Shown here one piece after another: positions 20,544 through 34,864 of a stretch of 64,000 bases of DNA. The translations under genes were made by a program, and so were the position numbers. The notes under the pieces were generated by a model. That model was not told where the DNA came from. It searched no databases and saw only the letters and a program-made list of their open reading frames with translations. Every line of letters begins with the position of its first letter. The stretch's first letter is position 1. The stretch lies in NCBI GenBank assembly GCA_024180945.1, contig JAKSGN010000016.1, positions 496,001-560,000 on the forward strand, written 5' to 3'. This DNA is from Macrophomina tecta (lineage: Eukaryota; Ascomycota; Dothideomycetes; Botryosphaeriales; Botryosphaeriaceae).

Positions 20544-22598
20544 ATAGCTGACCTCTTTTAGATTATTTAAGATATATAAGGCTAGATTAGCGAACTATAT
20601 AGATAACTCTAGAAGTAGACTAACGAAAATATATAGCTTTATTAATAAATAGGCGAACTTCGTAACTAAGCTATTCTAATAATTCCTACCCTAGTACTCA
20701 TTTATACTCCGGCCTTAATAATAACTCAACCTCTAGATAGAAGTATAAAGACGGCTAAGCTAGACCTATTCTACGGTAACTAAAAGAAGCTCTAGACTTT
20801 TCTCTCGTAACTTAACCTATACTTCTTCTTTAATTCTAGAGACTTTTCTATCGATAATAAGAAGGTAATATTCGCTACTACCTACCTCCGCGATATTACG
20901 GTATAGTAGTTCGAGCCCTACCTTAGTGACTAAATAAAGAAAGAACTAGAAGTACGTAAGAAGAATACTAAGAAAGTTATTAATAGCTATAAGTACTTTG
21001 TAACTTAGATTAAATAAAGCTTCGGAGACCTCGACGAGATTAATAAGACTCGATAAGCCTTTATAAATATCTACTAAAAGACCTTAGTAGTGGACTATAC
21101 TATAGAATTCTAAAAGGCCGCGGCTTACCTAAACGACTAGTCCGATCGCGCTCTTATAGACTACTACTACTAAGGACTTAAAGAAAGGGTTAAAGACTAA
21201 CTTATAATATAGAACGACCCTAAGACCCTAAACGAGCTTATTAAGCTAGCTATTAAATATAATAACTACCTCTTCGAGCGCTAATCTAAGAAATATAAGA
21301 TAAACTATAGAGCTAATACCTCGCACCTAGCACACCCTAGATATACTTAGAAAGAAGAAGACACTATAAAGCTAAATAACGTTAACCGCCGGAATAACCT
21401 ACCTAAAGAAAATAACTACTATAGAAAAAAGAATAACGGCTATAAGAAAAAATAATACAAAGAATAGACCCCCGAGTAAAAATAAAGGTTTAAAAAAGGA
21501 CTATACGTCTACTATAATAAGACTTAGGAAAAGATATACTACTATCTTAAAAAAGATAAATAGGTCTCAGCTATAATATAAGAATTAAAAAACTAAGAAG
21601 TCTCTACAATTACTAAGTAAGAAAACTTCTTTACCGAATTTAATAAGCAATACGAAGAAAGCTAGAGCCCCTAGTATTAGAAGCTTAGCTAGATAGCCTA
21701 CTATAATAATAACTATACTACTTACTAGAGTAATAAGAACGCCATAGGCTAGTACTCTAAAAAGCTATAATACGTTAATGCGATTCTAAGAATAGAGAAA
21801 GAGCTTATAGAGGCCTTTCTAAATAATAAGAACCTAGTCGATAGCGATACAGAAGAACTATACGATAGCACTCTAGAGTTAAGTATAACCGATAACGAGT
21901 GGTAGTAGGACAAAGCTACGCTTATAAGAATAACTAAGTATCTAACTTAATATAGAGAGATATAATATGTTACTAATAGCCTAGAATCTATAATTACCTA
22001 GGTCCTAGGCCCTATAATCGACCTCGGGATGTAGTAATATAAGGTATAGCAAGAAAAGGTATACGTACGCATTTAGTAAAATAATACCTAGAACCCCCAA
22101 AAAGAATTACCATTTAAAACTGCTAACGAACTCGCATTCTAGCTAGAGAATGAGATACGAGGAGTACGACGATACTAAGATCTTTAGTATCTCTATAATA
22201 AAGCCTACACCCTCTATTAATATAGTATAGTAACCCGGGATAGAAGTATCTTATAATAGATACTCTATAAAAAATATAACATGCCTACCTTCTAGTATTA
22301 GATCCGAAATAGGTAGATCTACTAGAGGCGACTAATTAAATATAATAGATAGACGTAATAGAAAGATACTCTAATCCTAGTTAACAAATAGGACGAATAT
22401 ATCCATTATAAAATAATAGGATGACCTATATTAAAAAACTAGATAGCTCCCCTAGATAGAGACCCTAGAAGGGGTCGTTAGATAGGTCCCTTAACTAGGT
22501 TATACGTATAGTAAATAGAATTATACCTACTAAATTAAACCTATATCGACTTTTATACATCCTAGTTATGTTTTGTGGGAAAAAGGTAATAGCTATAA
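20544..22598 (+). pseudogene. Gypsy-A#2 gag (2055 nt)
   Basis: The start codon reads ATA here, as in every copy with a 5' end, probably ATG altered by RIP. An N-terminal Gln-rich helical segment is followed by the retrotransposon Gag domain (KTAKLDLFY near 20750; FGDLDEINK near 21015), then a basic tail and the CxxC-like region. The frame holds only RIP-type stops and ends just after the slip heptamer at 22577-22583. Length identical to the gag of #4. Confidence 0.8.
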
Positions 22599-24418
22599 TC
22601 GATAGCAGTATATAAGGCGTATTCATCGACCCTAAGTTCATTATTAAGAACTAACTACCCTAGTAAGCTAAGAATTATCCTTATTAGCTAAGCACGATAG
22701 ACGGCTTCCTAGCGGAATATAAAAATAGCTAGATATAAATTAAGATAGAAAAAGCACCCCTTACCATTAGTAATTACTAAGAATAAATTAACTTTAATAT
22801 AATAATAATTTCTAGATATAATATTATCCTAGAAATATCGTAGCTAAAGACTTATAAGCTATATATTAACTAGAGAATAGAGACTATTATATTTTCTAAT
22901 AAATACTATAGATGCTACCTCGTAATAGTAAGAAGAAGCTAATAGAGCTAGAAGAAAGCGCTAGAGCCTAAGAGCTAAAGCGAAACCTCCGAGTTAAAAT
23001 AATAGAATAATAATATATCTATAGATATTAAGACTATTAGCTATTAAGCACTAAAGCTTATAATAAAATAAGAAAAAAAGACCTATACAATTTATATAAA
23101 ACCTAGTAAGGATACTAAGCGAAAGACTCTTACTCGTATAATACGGGGCCTTATAGATAAGAATAAAAATAGCCTAAAGCTAGTCGAAGAAGACTACCCC
23201 TAGAGACTTAATAGATAATACGGCTACTCGAATAAAGTAGATACTAGTCCCCTTAGGTATAAGAGCTATAATAATAAAGGTATTTTAGTAGCTAAGATTA
23301 GCGTAGACCTTAGCGAAATTATAAGGCCTACTACGAATAAATTAGCACCTATACTAAAATTAAAGACAGTCCTATAAAAGTTCTAGAATATATTAAGAAT
23401 ATTCTAAGAAAGAGATAAAGAATAACTACTAGAGTACTAGCTATAGAATTATAAGATACTCTTACTCCTAAGAACGTAACTAGTATTTAAGCCTATTTAC
23501 TCCTTATCTAAGATAGAGGCTAAAGCACTACGGGAATATATTAATAAAAACCTAGAATAAGAATATATACGACCCTTATAGTTATTAGTAGAATACCCTA
23601 TTTTATTTATTTTAAAGAAAAATAGTAAGCTCCGCCTCTATATTAACTATAAATAGCTAAATAATATTATAGTTAAAAACTAATATCTACTATCTCGTAT
23701 CAATAAATTATAGAATAAGCTTTATAATACTAAGTTCTTTATAAAACTAGATCTCTAAGAAGGTTACTACTTAGTTTATATTAAGAAAGGTAAAGAATAG
23801 AAGACGGCGTTCTAAATACGATTTAAATATTATAAGTATATAGTAATACCTTTCGGGCTTACTAACGCACCGACTATCTTCTAGAGCTTAGTTAACGATA
23901 CCCTACGTTCGTATTTAGATATATTCGCCTTAGCTTACCTAGATAATATTTTAATATACTCGGAGACGATCGAAAAATATACTAAATATATAAGAAAAGT
24001 CTTAAAGGCCTTAAATGAATAAAACCTCTAAGTAGCCCTAGAAAAAAGTAAGTAGTATATATAAAGAATAGAATACTTAGGGTTTATTATTACTTTAGAA
24101 TATATCGGCATAGACGATAAAAAACTAGACGTAATTAGAAATTAGTTAATACTACGAACTATTAAAGAAGTATAATCCTTTCTTAGATTTACTAACTTTT
24201 ACTGAAAGTTTATTATAAACTACGCTAAAATAGCGGCACCTCTAACTAACACTACTAAGAAAGAACACAGGTTTATATAGAAAAAAAAATAATAATAAGC
24301 GTTCAACTTACTAAAGTAGATATTTATAGAAATACTAGTTCTAGGGCTCTATAACCTAGATCTACTAATTATAGTAGAGACCGACGCTTTAGACTACGCT
24401 ATAAAAGCCGTACTTAGT
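22577..24418 (+). pseudogene. Gypsy-A#2 pol, truncated (PR, RT, start of RNase H)
   Basis: -1 frame from the heptamer. Protease motif near 22600, RT near 23510-24110 with the YxDD box as YLDN (about 23936), then the first RNase H residues (TDALDYAI near 24380) before truncation. Stops of RIP type throughout. Confidence 0.87.
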
Positions 24419-25149
24419 TATTAAGGCTTAACCTTAGGGTAATCGCTAAAAGGTTTATTATACTATATATAAGAAGCTAAAACTTAAGAAAAGAAGAAGA
24501 AGAAAGAAGAAAAGAGAAAAGAGAGTAAAGTCTATTTAAATATATAAATTAGGTAAAGTTATGTAATACTTATACCTATATAGGCATAAGTCTATTCGTT
24601 AGTTATAGCCGAGGTTTCTCTAAGGCTTCCTTTATTACTAGGCTTCTAGACTATAATAATATCCCCCCCCCTTTTTTTTTCTTTTTAGTTTGTTCTAAGT
24701 TTAATCCTTGGTCGGGGCAGTCGCATTTTATTATTTAAGGGGGTATATAAGGTAAAACAGCGACTCTAATATTTAATAACGGCTATATAGCGTAGTTAGA
24801 AACTTAGCTAACCGGTAATATATACGTTACGTATAACCGCATTAAGGTAGTAATATCTCGGAGTCGACTAGAAACCATAGGGTTAAGTTAGCTAGTTATC
24901 GAATTAAGGGCCTATTAGTTAATAGAAAGAAAATTATCTAGCGCTAGCGAATTCTATCTAGTAGTCTATAATACCCGACTAAGTAACCTAGTACTAGGCT
25001 ACTCTAATGGGTAGCTATCTTATAGGGCTGACTCTAACGGGTTACTATTCTCTATAAGTTAACAGGAAGAATTAATATTACCTAAATTAAGTCTAGCTTT
25101 AGCTAGACTAAACCGTTTATCTTTTCTTTTCTTTTTTTCCTATATAAAT

Positions 25150-28100
25150 ATCTAGTGCTATTATATTCTTAAGAGCGGTTATAGGCTTCTATAAAGGCCT
25201 TACGTAGCCTTTCTATTTAACTTAATACTATAGCTAGTACCGCTATTACCCTAGTTTCTTAGCTATTCGTTTATCTAGAATTACTTCTACTATCTATTCG
25301 TCTTAGCCGTCTACTTAAATAGGTAGTGGCTAGTAATTATCTTAAATCTAGCTTAGTAGAGGGTCCGTCCTAGTCGGTCTAAGAAGGTCTATATTAAAGA
25401 CGTTATAGACCGCACTAGGTACGTCTAGCTTATAGCTATAGAATCTAATTACCTTAGTAATAATAAATTTAGCCGCTTTATTATCAAGCTTCTTACTTAG
25501 CCGGTTTATTTATAGATTCTTAAGGTTTAGCTATACTTTATTATCTACTTTATATGCTAGTAAGGGGTTCCGTTACTAATTTACTTAACGTTCTTACTTC
25601 TATTAAGTCTCTACTATTAACGCTTATGCCTAATCCGTAACCTCCTTAATTTTTATAACGATAGTCTTAGTCTTAGCTACTAGGGACTGCTTTTGCTAGC
25701 TACTTAGCTATATGTCTTTAGGTAACTCGAGCGGCTCGAGGTAGTAACCGTAAGAGAAGAAAAAGGGGCTTATCTAAGTAATTATTAATATTTTCCTATT
25801 TAGTACTAGCTAGATAACCGGTAGCTAGTCTACCTAATCTTATTAATAGTAATTCGTAAGTAAGGCTAGCTTCTATGCTATCTCGGTATTTATTCATTCC
25901 GTTAATCTATTTATTTAAGGGTGGTACGCCATTAATATTCGCCACTTAATCTTAAGTAATTAATAGATTCGTTGCTATAGTAGACTAACGAATTACGTTT
26001 CTCTATCTAATACGATGGCCGCCGGTATTCTATAATCCTAGTAGAAGTAACTAATAAAGAGTCTTATAATAGTTTCTATTTCTAGATTTACGTACGCCTT
26101 AAGGATAACCCCTTTTCCTAACTAGTTAGTTATTACTATAAGCATTTCGTAGCCGTTGCTTAATAGAAGTAGTCTAATAAAGTTAATCGAGATCTCGTGC
26201 TACTATCTTTCTAGTACTAATAGTAGTTTAAGAAGTCCCCATTTTCTATCTCTCTAGACTTTAGTTCTACCGCAACTATTATAGTTTCAGTAGAACCTTT
26301 AAATATTATTAACGAATTCTAGCTAAAAGAATTACCTTACTACAAGATTAACCGTCTTAATTTATCCTAAATAAACTGTAAGAAGTAAGTTATATATCTT
26401 CTAGATAATCCGTATTCGTAACGGTTTCAAATCTAGTACCTATTTTCTTTCCCTAAATAGAAGGTTTTCTTAGTTATTTAATAAGTATTTAGATACCGAC
26501 ACTTTAATCTTATTAGATAGGTTTGGGGGAAACGTTCTATCCCCTCATTAGACTATTTCTTTTAGTTAGTTTAGAATATTATTCTAATACTATACCCCTT
26601 GCTATTAATCTTAAAGGGTCTAGTCGTATCCGTGCTATTCTAGTAGTATTCGTCTAGTATCGTCTTAGTTTATTAATAGTAAGTCTTTATAATTCTAATT
26701 CTCTTATTCCTTGGGGTCTTCTACTAGTCTAGTATTAAGGGCAAGTCCTTAACGGGCTAGTAGTAGTAGCTAGGCTGTTCTCTACTTAAATCTTTAATTT
26801 ATATCCTATATAGGTAGGTCTTAATTCCGTCTAGTAAGTATATCTGCTAATCCATTAGTCATTCTAGGAGTATATTTGATTATAAAAGAAAACCGGCTAA
26901 GTTCTCTCTACTACTAAATTTACCTTTTAAATAGTCTCCTCGCGGTAGTAAAGTATTCTAGATTCTTATAATTAGTAAGGATCTTAAACTAATTAAGTCC
27001 CTTTAATTCTGCATCCTATTAGCATAGATACTTAACTATCACGAGTAGTTCCTTATCGTAAATTAGATAGTTATATTTAGCAAAAAGATTCTTTTTTAAA
27101 AAAAATACTACCGGGCGTAGAAAGCCGTTATTATTATACTACTAAAGAATACTACTAGTATAGTACCCTAAGAAGTCTATTGCGAGGACTATCTCTCGTT
27201 TCGAATCGAATTATATTAGTACTAGGGCGGTAATAAAAGCCTTCTTTAGCTTCTTAAAAGTCATATTAGCTTTCTCATTTTATTAGAAAACTGTGCCTTT
27301 CTTAGTAAGCGTAACTAAGGGGTGCGTTAGACTAGAAAAGGCTTTAATAAACTATTTATAGAAATTAGTAAATCCGAGGAAACCTTATATGCCCTTAATA
27401 GTAGTCAGTGCTATCTATTCTTAGATTACTTAGACCTTCTCTAGATCTATTCGAATACCCTTACTAGCCTTAATTATATAACTAAGATACTTTATTAACT
27501 AGACTTTAAACTCGTATTTCTTAAGGTCGAGCTAGAGGCCTATAGCGTCTAATTTAGCTAATATCTTATTAACCTTCTCGCGGTAATCCCTACGAGAGCC
27601 GTTTATAAAGATTAGAATATTATCTACGTAGGCTAAGATAAAATCGTCTAAGAAGTCCCTTAATGTCTAATTAATATACCGCTAGAAGGTACTCGGTGCG
27701 TTAGCTAATCTAAATAGGGTAACTAGCTATTTAAATAACCTAAATTAAGTTTTAAATATAATAAGCTATTCGTTACCTTCCTTAATCTATATTCTATAGA
27801 ACGCGGCGGCGACGTCGAGCTTAGTAAACTATTTAGCCTTACTAATCTAATTAAGCGTCTTCTAAATAAGGGGTAACGGGTAACGGTCCTTCCTAGTAAC
27901 TTAATTTAGGGCTCGATAATTGTAGTAGAAACGGAGTCCTCCTCCTAGTTTCTTTATAAAAAGAATAGGGGCGGCTACGGGCGAGTTACTAACTCGAATA
28001 AAGCCTTTATCGAGATAATTATTTAGTATTTTTTAAAGCACTAGGAGCTCGTTACGGGATATATTATATAGAGGCCCCTATAGTAATTCTAGTATTCGTT

Positions 28101-29400
28101 CATTAGTATCCTTTTCTAATTCGATATAGTAATTAATACTAGGCCGATAGAATAGTAATTTCTTAGCTTCTCTTCTCTTAAATAGGAGGTGCCGTTTCTA
28201 ATTAATCTAGTATAGTATATTAGTCTTAACGTTAACTAGAGCCTTCTCTTTTAGGGCCTTATTAATATTAGTAAGGCTTATAGTAAAGATTTAGTATTCT
28301 TTCTTCTTATATTACTAATATAAGAAGCGAAACGCGTGCGCTCTAATCAATATTTCTTAGGCCTTAGGTAGATTAGTATCTTGCTTAACTACTAAGCCGG
28401 TGCCCTTAAAGGTAATCGTCCGTTCGCTTTAGTTTAATACTACCTTTTCTTATACTATCTAGGGGTTGCCTAGTATAATATCGTAGCTAGTTGTTAAATA
28501 TTAATAAGTAAGCTTATATAAGCGTAGCTTATTAATATATTACCTTAGGTATTAGAATACTACCTAAGGTATATAACGAATATACCTCGGAGTTATAGCA
28601 GTGACAAACTACGGTAGCAAACCACAGTAGCAAACTAAGGTAGTAAAATTTGCCACCCCACTTCACTAACTAATAACGAAACGAGTATAGCCCCTACTAA
28701 AATTCCTTTTATATATTATAAAAGTTCAATCATTTCCCGTTATTACGATATAAAAATAATGTAAAACGGATAAGGATTAGGGTTAGAATCTTATATCTTA
28801 TAAATTACCCTCGTTGGATTTCTAATACAGTATATCTAGAAAGATCTACTTATATAAGAAATAAGTATATATAAGAAGCTCTAGATAGCACTATAGTTTC
28901 GCTCTTTAAGACGCGCAATACTAATAAACGAGATATAAGCTAATAAAAGCTTTATTCTATTTTTTACTTCTTTTCCCCTCTTTCTTTATTAAATCTTCTA
29001 TCTACTTCTCTCTTAGAGAATTATCTTCTTCCGACTACTTACTAGGCTATATTATTTATAATATAGCTTAGTAATCCTCTACCCAAGCCTTAGCGCTTTA
29101 CACTAGTAAGCCTTAGAATAATATAGAAGAATATTCGTTTTTAATTATAGCTACTAATATTGATTTTTATCTAGACTACCTCCATAATTTACTATCTAGT
29201 AGGTATTAAGCCGTCTAGTATCCTTAAGAGTATTTAGATATGCGGGAGTTTATAATGTTTAGCGAACTTATAACTTGTTATAGCATAATATTTATAGCTA
29301 GTATTAGTAAGAGCTTTACTAAAAGACTCTTTATTAATTAAAACTAATATAAGGAGCGAGTTTTATTCTAATTTAGATTACTATTTTCGCTAGTCGGCTT
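25150..29400 (-). pseudogene. Gypsy-B pol, split by a solo LTR
   Basis: Protease region about 29380-29108, with a PHI then LDGLIPT pattern typical of the flap region, interrupted exactly between 'RLT' and 'YDIIL' by 28492-29107. RT follows with AYVDNILIF near 27640 (second Asp now Asn) and GFLGFTNFYK near 27370; RNase H; integrase with C-terminal VPSAVYNVFNIDLLRP near 25390; a chromodomain-like end near 25160-25300. RIP-type stops everywhere. Boundaries approximate. Confidence 0.78.
28492..29102 (+). repeat. Solo LTR, family C (611 bp), in Gypsy-B protease
   Basis: tgttaaatatt to ctttaca with perfect 5-bp duplication ctagt (28487-28491, 29103-29107). It holds three 13-bp tandem units (caaactacggtag and variants, 28605-28643). 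Less RIP-altered than the 17676 copy. Confidence 0.9.
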
Positions 29401-30600
29401 ATATTACCCGTTTCTTCTTCTTTATAGGCTTTTGCCTGCATCTTTTAGTAGGAGCTACTCATTTTCCGAATACTATAGAAAGGTATTATAATCTTTTACC
29501 TCCTCTAGCTCTAGTCTCTTAGGCTCTTCTTATTAGGCTAGCCTTACTATACGCTCGGGCTTCCGTAGTGGCCGCCATGGGCATTAACTAATGCGGTACG
29601 TAGAGTTACTATAGTAGTAGTAACAGTTCTCTTCTCTATACTTTTATATTTCTTAGGCATTTACCTATTTAGCACGGCGCCCCTAGGCTACCTTAGCTAA
29701 TCTAGTAGGCTCCTAGTCTATATTATTGTATTAGAGTGACGTTGGCTTTAACTACTTAGACCCTATCGAGCTAACCTTATTTTAACCTCGCTACTAGTTC
29801 TTTTACTAGCCTTACCGAGCCTTCTTTTTATTATTACGTAAATTAAATACCTCTAATTAATTACTAATATGCTTTAGTTTTATATAGTAGTCCTTAAAGA
29901 ACTGGCTTATACTTCTAAAACTAATTATACTATGCTAAAGCTCTTAGCTTAGGCCGGCTTTAAGATAACTTTTAAGGATCTTATTTAGCTAGCTTATCCC
30001 TTTAGCTTCGAGTACTAGCTTACGGAATTTAATAAAATATTTTATAAAAGGCTTATTAGTTTAGCGTAGTTTATATAGCTTACGCTAAGCCTTCTCCTAT
30101 ATATAGGGGTTACTAAAAGATAGGCGTAGTTAATCTAGTAAATACTAAGTGGTTATACTACTCGTATTAATACTAGCTTATACCTATAGCTATAGCTATT
30201 ATACTGCCTCACTCCTAAGCCGGTTATAGAGTATAAAGAATTTCGTAGCTTTAGTATAACTAGTATAGTCTACTAGAAGCTTTACCTATACTTAGAAGAT
30301 CTAAGGTTCTAGCTTATTCCTATTACTTAAAAATTCGGTAAGAGGGCTAAGGTTCTTAGTAGACTAATCTTATTAATGTAAGGTTATATAGTCTTATTCT
30401 TATATTAGTTAGCTAGTGTCTTAGGGCTCGTCTTCTAATAATATAATACTAGTTATATTTTCTTCTTCTAGCTAATCTACCTTGCATGCTAAGAAGGTGA
30501 TTTAAGATATTATTTATTATAATAACTACGTTATTTTTTAAGACTTCTAAGGGTACTACCCCTAAGCCTACTACTCTTGCGCTTATCCTTAAGTATTTAT
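29400..30600 (-). pseudogene. Gypsy-B gag (approximate limits)
   Basis: Minus-strand coding traces between protease and leader. Near 29600 a Cys-Tyr-Tyr-Tyr cluster followed by Cys-Pro looks like a mutated zinc knuckle. Start codon not identified. Confidence 0.5.
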
Positions 30601-30602
30601 TT

Positions 30603-30725
30603 TAGTAGTTCTAGTAATTTTAGTAATTCTAGTAATTCTAGTAAGGCTGGTATATAACCGCCTTTACCATTTAGTAATTTTGTAAGATCGGTATATAACC
30701 GTCTTTACTATTTAGTAATTCCGTG
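30603..30725. repeat. Tandem repeats at the Gypsy-B 5' end: 9 bp x5 and 41 bp x2
   Basis: 30603-30647: tagtaattc-type 9-bp units. 30649-30725: two copies of a ~41-bp unit starting ggtatataaccg. On the minus strand one frame of the 9-bp array encodes repeated Leu-Leu-Glu/Lys. Confidence 0.8.
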
Positions 30726-31002
30726 TTTAATAAGTTCCTTAGGTATAAAGTTTTAGCTAATATTAAGGCTTAACCTTAGGGTAATTACTAAAAGATTTAT
30801 TACACTACGTATAAGAAGCTAAAACTTAAGAAAAAAAAAAAGAAGAAAGAAGAAAAGAGAAAAGAGAGTAGAGTCTATTTTAAATATATAAATTAGGTAA
30901 AGTTACATAATACTTATACCTATATAGGCATAAGTCTATTTATTAATTATAGCTGAGGTTTCTCTAAGGCTTCCTTTATTACTAGGCTTCTAGACTATAA
31001 TA

Positions 31003-34000
31003 AACTAGGCGTAGTTATTTTTATTCTCTAATTTTAATTTCGGGTCCTTTATATATAACGAGTTAGTGGCTTTAGTTAATCTAGGTTTTAATAGTAGAAC
31101 TTATTAATAAGTTCTTAATAGTTATAGAGTTTTAGTAGTTTCTAAGTATTATCCTAGTCTTTCTTCTACTTAAGAAGGTATCTAAACTAACTATTAATAT
31201 AACCGCTATCTAGGACTTATTCTATGTTCTAATCTATATTTTTATTAGCATCTAGATTTTTCGGTAGTATTTCTTTTATTTAGCATAATGGCGTAGCATT
31301 TTCTAGTACCGGTTTAAGAAGTAAGACGTAAAATATAGGGTATATTCATGTAGTATTATATAATTTAAGGCGGAAATTAACCTTTCTAATCTATTTTTTA
31401 ATTTCGAATGGTTTAATTTTCTTAAAGTCTAATTTATTATTTAGCTATTTTATCTTAATATTTTTTCTAAGGAGGTAAACTTTATTCTTTTCTTTTAGCT
31501 TTAGTATCTTCTAGTACCGTCTATTATAGTATTTACCTATTTATAGGACTATGAATTCGAGGTCTAGATATAGTTATTTATAGAGTACCTTTAGTTAGTC
31601 TACTTTAAAAATTTCTTTTTAGGCTAGGAATTTACTTAGTATAGGCTCTTTATAAGCTATAGGCTCATAACTATAATTAGCGTAGAATAGGGATTCTTAT
31701 ATAGCTAATACTTTCATACTATTATATATAAACTATACGAGCAGTAATAGCTCGACCTAATTATCTTATACGTAATTAAGATAGTAGCGTAGGTATTACT
31801 CTAGCGTTTAATTTATTTATTTTATCTATTTATCTATTTAAGGATATGCTATAGTTAAGAGCTTATATTTAGCTCTAAGCTAGCGGGTAAGAGTCTACTA
31901 GAATTAGAATATAAATAGCCGATTTTTATCTAATACGAGCTCTTCTAGTAATCTATAGTTACTAAGAATTATTCTAAGAAATATATAGGCAAGTTCTTCT
32001 GTATTTACTATTTTAAGATACAGTAGGTAATATATATATTTTATTATTCTATTAATAATAACTAGAATTAAGTTATACTTAATCTTAGTAAGCGGTTCTT
32101 CTAACTTAGATAGGTCTATAATAAAGTCTAGCGAGATAAATTACTAAGGGTACTTTAGTACTAGTAGCGGCTAAAGCTATTTATAGAGTATATATCTTAT
32201 AGCCTTACTTCTAATATAAAAGTCGTATTATAAAACTACTCGCTAAATGATTCTTCTTAGCCCTAGAAAGTAGTAGCTTTTTATAATTTACTTTATTATC
32301 TTATCTATTTCTTAATAACTATATACTAGGGCTTTATATATATTTTTTACGAGCTCTTTCCATAGTTTAACCGAAACGTAGACTAATTCTAAAAATAGAA
32401 TTATACTATCTACATTTCTAGTTACTTAGGGGTCGTTATCGAGTTCTTTAATTTCTTAAGCTGTTATATTATCTATATAGGCTTCTTAGATCTTTTACTT
32501 CTATTCGTTGCCTTCGAGGCGTATCGCTAGGGCGAATAGTTTAACTAGAATAAATAAGTCGTCTAGTTCTTTCTTAAGCTATATTTATTCTAGGCTATAA
32601 ATAGCTATAGTCTAGTAGCTACGGCTAGTAGATATAAAAGACCCGTTCTTCTACGTATTAAGTATTATAGGTTGCAGACCTAGCTTTCTTTTAATATAGT
32701 CGGCTCGCCTACTTAGCGCGTTAGCACGGGCGTTCTTAGATTCCTTTCTATAGGTAATCTTTATATTATAAAATGCTAGCTCTTTAGCCTACTAAACCTA
32801 TCGATAGTTTAATTCCTTAGTAGTAGTAAAGTATGAAAGGTTCTTATAGTTATAGTAGACTATAATCTAGTATTTAGCACCTTTAAGGTAGTATCTCTAT
32901 TCTTTAAAAGCTATAACTATAGCTAAGAGTTCTTTATTATAGACATCGTAGTTCTTTTCGGTAGATATTATTTTTCTTAAGTAGTAGGCGATAAGATATA
33001 GTTAATCTTCTTCATCTAGCTAACTAAGTACGGCTTCTATAGCGTAGTCTAAAGCGTCAGTTTCTACTATAATTAGTAGATCCGGGTTATAGAGCCCTAG
33101 AATTAGTACTTCTATAAATATCTACTTTAGTAAGTTAAATGCTCGTTATTATTTCTCTTTTTATATAAACCTATGTTCTTTCTTAGTAATATCGATTAGA
33201 GGTGCCGCTATTTTAGCGTAGTTTATAATAAACTTCTAATAAAAGTTAGTAAATCTAAGAAAGAATTATACTTCTTTAACGGTTTGTAGTATTAGCTAAT
33301 CTTTAATTACGTTTAGTTTTTTATCGTTTATACTAATATATTCTAGAGTAATAATAAACCCTAAGTATTCTATTCTTTATATATACTACTCACTTTTTTC
33401 TAGGGCTACTTAGAGGTTTCGTTCATCTAAGGCCTTTAGAACTTTTTTTACGTACTTAGTATATTCTTTAAGTGTCTCCGAGTATATTAGGATATCGTCT
33501 AGATAAGCCAACGCGAATATATCTAAATACGGATGTAAAGTATCGTTAACTAAGCTCTAGAAGGTAGCCGGTATGTTAGTAAGCCTAAAAGATATTACTA
33601 TATACTTATAATATTTAAATTATATTCGAAACGCTGTCTTTTATTCTTTATCTTTCTTAATATAGACTAAGTAGTAGCCTTCTCGAAGGTCTAGTTTTAT
33701 AAAGTACTTAGCGTTACGAAACTTATCCTATAGTTCGTTAATATGAGGTAGTAGGTATTAGTTCTTAATCGTAATATCGTTTAGCTATTTATAGTTAATA
33801 TAGAGGTAGAGCTTACTATTCTTCTTAGAAATAAATAGAATAGAATATTCTATTAATGACTATAAGGGTCGTATATATCCTCATTCTAGGTTTTTATAAA
33901 TATATTTCTATAATACTTTAGCCTCTATCTTAGATAAAGAGTAAATAGGCTTAAATGCTAGTTACGTTCCTAGGAGTAAGAGTATCTTATAATTCTATAG

Positions 34001-34864
34001 CTAATACTCTAGTAGTTATTTCTTATCTCTTTCTTAGAATATTCTTAGTATATTCTAGAATTCTTATAGGACTATCTCTAATTCTAGTATAGGTGCTAAT
34101 TTATTCTTAGTAGGCCTTATAATTTTGCTAAGGTCTATGCTAACCTCGGCTACCGAAATATCTTTATTGTTATAGTTCTTATACCCGAGGGAACTAGTAC
34201 CTACTTTATTTAGGTAGCTATACTATTTATTAAGCCTCTAGGAGTAGTCTTCTTTGACTAGCTTTAGGCTATTCTTATCCTTATCTATAAGGCCCTATAT
34301 TATATGAGTAAGAGCCTTTCGCTTAGTATTCTTATTAAATTTTATATAAATTATATAGGCCTTTTCTTCTCGTCTTATTATAAGCTTTAGTGCTTAATAG
34401 CTAATAGTCTTAATATCTATAGATATATTATGATTCTATTATCTTAACTTAGTAGTTTTACTCTAGCTCTTTAGCTCTAGTGCTTTCTTCTAGCTCTATT
34501 AGCTTTTTCTTACTATTATAAAGTAGCGTCTATATTATTTATTAAAAAATATAATAGTCTCTATTCTTTAGCTAATATATAGCTTATAAGTCTTTAGCTA
34601 CGATATTCCTAGAATAATATTATATCTAGGGATTATTATTATATTAAGGTTAATTCGCTCTCGGTAATTACCGATAGTAAGGGATGCTTTTTCTATCTCG
34701 ATTTATATCTAGCTATTTTTATATTCTACTAGGGAGCTGTCTATCGTGCTTAGCTAATAAGAGTAATTCTTAGCTTACTAGAGTAGTTAGTTCTTAATAA
34801 TAAACTTAAGATTGATGAATATGCTTTATATACTGCTATTAATTATAGCCATTGCCTTTTTCCC
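31003..34864 (-). pseudogene. Inverted Gypsy-A pol, 3' truncated
   Basis: From the slip heptamer (34864-34858) to the break at 31003 is 3862 bp, matching the same interval in #1 to within a base. Protease near 34840; RT with YLDD intact near 33500; RNase H near 33020; integrase; GPF/Y near 31400; chromodomain near 31100. RIP-type stops throughout. The antisense-ORF region of this copy is missing. Confidence 0.87.

Larger units (their letters stand above)
19620..24418 (+). mobile_element. Gypsy-A#2, 5' two-thirds, truncated in RNase H
   Basis: 5' LTR 19620-20399 (780 bp), leader 20400-20543, gag, pol up to the start of RNase H, then cut by the Gypsy-B LTR at 24419. Heavily RIP-mutated but without net indels in gag. 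Confidence 0.9.
24419..31002 (-). mobile_element. Gypsy-B, complete-looking Ty3/gypsy element, no TSD
   Basis: 3' LTR 24419-24658, 5' LTR 30761-31002 (240 and 242 bp). A polypurine run on the minus strand (24659-24684) adjoins the 3' LTR, fixing the orientation. The left flank is Gypsy-A#2 RNase H (ttagt), the right flank the chromodomain end of the inverted Gypsy-A (aacta). Different hosts and no duplication mean this is a recombination product of two Gypsy-B copies. A family-C solo LTR interrupts its protease. The 24700-25150 region after the chromodomain has no antisense ORF that I can find. Confidence 0.85.
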
